Source: an uncultured Collinsella sp. (GTDB lineage Bacteria; Actinomycetota; Coriobacteriia; Coriobacteriales; Coriobacteriaceae). Taken from it: a DNA stretch of 5,631 nucleotides. The DNA lies in NCBI GenBank assembly GCA_958448375.1, contig CAUDDU010000075.1, positions 1 through 5,631 of the forward strand, given 5' to 3'. A program made the translations under genes and the position numbers. Positions 5,007 to 5,631 of this stretch are shown in pieces; within the stretch, counting starts at the first letter, position 1, and every line of letters begins with the position of its first letter. The notes beneath the pieces were generated by a model. It was not told the origin of the DNA. It was given only the letters and a program-made list of their open reading frames with translations, and ran no database searches.

Positions 5007-5631
5007 TTAGCGGGTGGGGCGCCAGACGTGGAGGGCGCCGGCGAGGATGTCCACCTCGATGCGCGAGGCGACGATGGGCTCGCCGTCGGCCTGGATGGGG
5101 TAGTCGGGCTCCTCAAAGGTAAGCTCGACATGGCGACAGCGGCGCATGCGAACCGGCGGCAACTTGGTATGGTGGCCGTCCTTGGCCGAAAGGAACAAAG
5201 GCAGGGCTACCGCGCGAGGGACGGGGCCGCAGGCGTAGCAGACGTCGAGTATGCCGTCACAGGGGTCGGCTTCGGGACAGATACGATAGCCCGAGCCATA
5301 GGAAGGACCCAGCTGAATCGCCATGATGATTGCCCTCACGCGCTCGGCGGGCGCCCCGTCAAAGCTGACTGTCATGGGGTAGTTGCGATAGCGTAGGCCA
5401 AACTGCTCTAGTCCCGAAAGAGTGTAGAGCGGCGCGCCGGTGAGACCCGTCTTTTTGCGCAGCTCGGTGGTGCCCAGGCCGATGGCGGCATCGATGCCGA
5501 CCGAAAGCGTCTGGTCGTAGTACTCAACGGTAGCCTCGCCGCTGCCGCTTGCGGGGTTCCATGAGCGAATGCGCCCGATGTCCTGACGCTGCAGCTCACA
5601 GGTGAGCAGTGCGCCAAAATCCTTGCCGGAG
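5007..5631 (-). CDS. YegS/BmrU-type diacylglycerol (lipid) kinase, C-terminal 207 residues (5' end outside window)
   Basis: The minus-strand frame is open from the right edge to a TAA at 5009-5007. The ATG at 5375 is internal. The product is a soluble or membrane-associated kinase that phosphorylates diacylglycerol or a related lipid with ATP. In fragment numbering, SGKDFGALL (1-9) sits where the family's GTxND nucleotide motif is expected, followed by SVGIDAAIG (43-51), MAIQLGPSYGSGYRICPEADPCDGILDV (103-130) with the conserved ADPxDGxLDV block, and IQADGEPI (179-186), the family's DGE signature near the C-terminus. The N-terminal ATP-binding half with GGDGT is outside the window. The Lys in SGKD replaces the usual Asn of the ND pair. 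Start, promoter and ribosome binding site are not visible. The gene converges on the GGQ-domain gene, with palindrome B filling most of the space between them. Confidence 0.85.
   Translation of the reverse strand, partial: SGKDFGALLTCELQRQDIGRIRSWNPASGSGEATVEYYDQTLSVGIDAAIGLGTTELRKKTGLTGAPLYTLSGLEQFGLRYRNYPMTVSFDGAPAERVRAIIMAIQLGPSYGSGYRICPEADPCDGILDVCYACGPVPRAVALPLFLSAKDGHHTKLPPVRMRRCRHVELTFEEPDYPIQADGEPIVASRIEVDILAGALHVWRPTR

Noticed and set aside
5001..5396. Open frame on the plus strand, opposite the lipid kinase
   Set aside because: The minus-strand frame carries the lipid kinase motifs and runs open to the window edge. The plus-strand product has no family resemblance.
5408..5617. Separate small minus-strand gene upstream of the lipid kinase
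   Set aside because: It lies in another frame. The kinase frame itself translates without a stop from 5630 to 5010, with motifs in the expected order.

Overview
The window reads as ordinary chromosome from a GC-rich, low-complexity-free bacterium, most probably a gut actinobacterium of the Coriobacteriia such as Collinsella. This assignment is an inference. It rests on the strong preference for G or C at third codon positions, on TANNNT-like -10 elements, on AGGAG-type ribosome binding sites, and on palindromes built around GGGACTGT that I associate from memory with that group. No phage, integrase, CRISPR or toxin genes are visible. There are no rRNA or tRNA genes, and no stretch of 300 bases lacks a gene.

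Layout. (1) Bases 1-245 (+) hold the C-terminal part of a YigZ/IMPACT-family protein, closed by a strong hairpin terminator. (2) Bases 313-759 (-) encode a small cysteine-rich protein of the C_GCAxxG_C_C family, convergent with gene 1. (3) A 231-base divergent spacer holds a hairpin next to the ribosome binding site of gene 2, and a G-run cluster and candidate promoter for gene 4. (4) Bases 991-2274 (+) encode a MetY-type PLP enzyme of sulfur amino acid metabolism, followed by a strong terminator. (5) Bases 2416-3720 (+) encode an MFS exporter with DHA2 sequence motifs but apparently 12 membrane segments. (6) Bases 3878-4456 (+) encode xanthine phosphoribosyltransferase (xpt), with an extended -10 promoter. 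(7) Bases 4540-4920 (+) encode a short stand-alone GGQ-domain protein resembling ribosome rescue factors, bracketed by two related palindromes. (8) Bases 5007 to beyond 5631 (-) encode the C-terminal part of a YegS/BmrU-type lipid kinase, convergent with gene 7.

The genes do not form an obvious single pathway. They cover sulfur amino acid synthesis, xanthine salvage, efflux, ribosome rescue and lipid phosphorylation, each with its own signals. The parts most worth a second look are non-coding. They are the paired GGGACTGT palindromes around the rescue-factor gene, the terminator placed only 15 bases before the exporter's ribosome binding site, and the G-run cluster overlapping the candidate metY promoter. 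I did not find convincing evidence for a wholly new multi-gene system.
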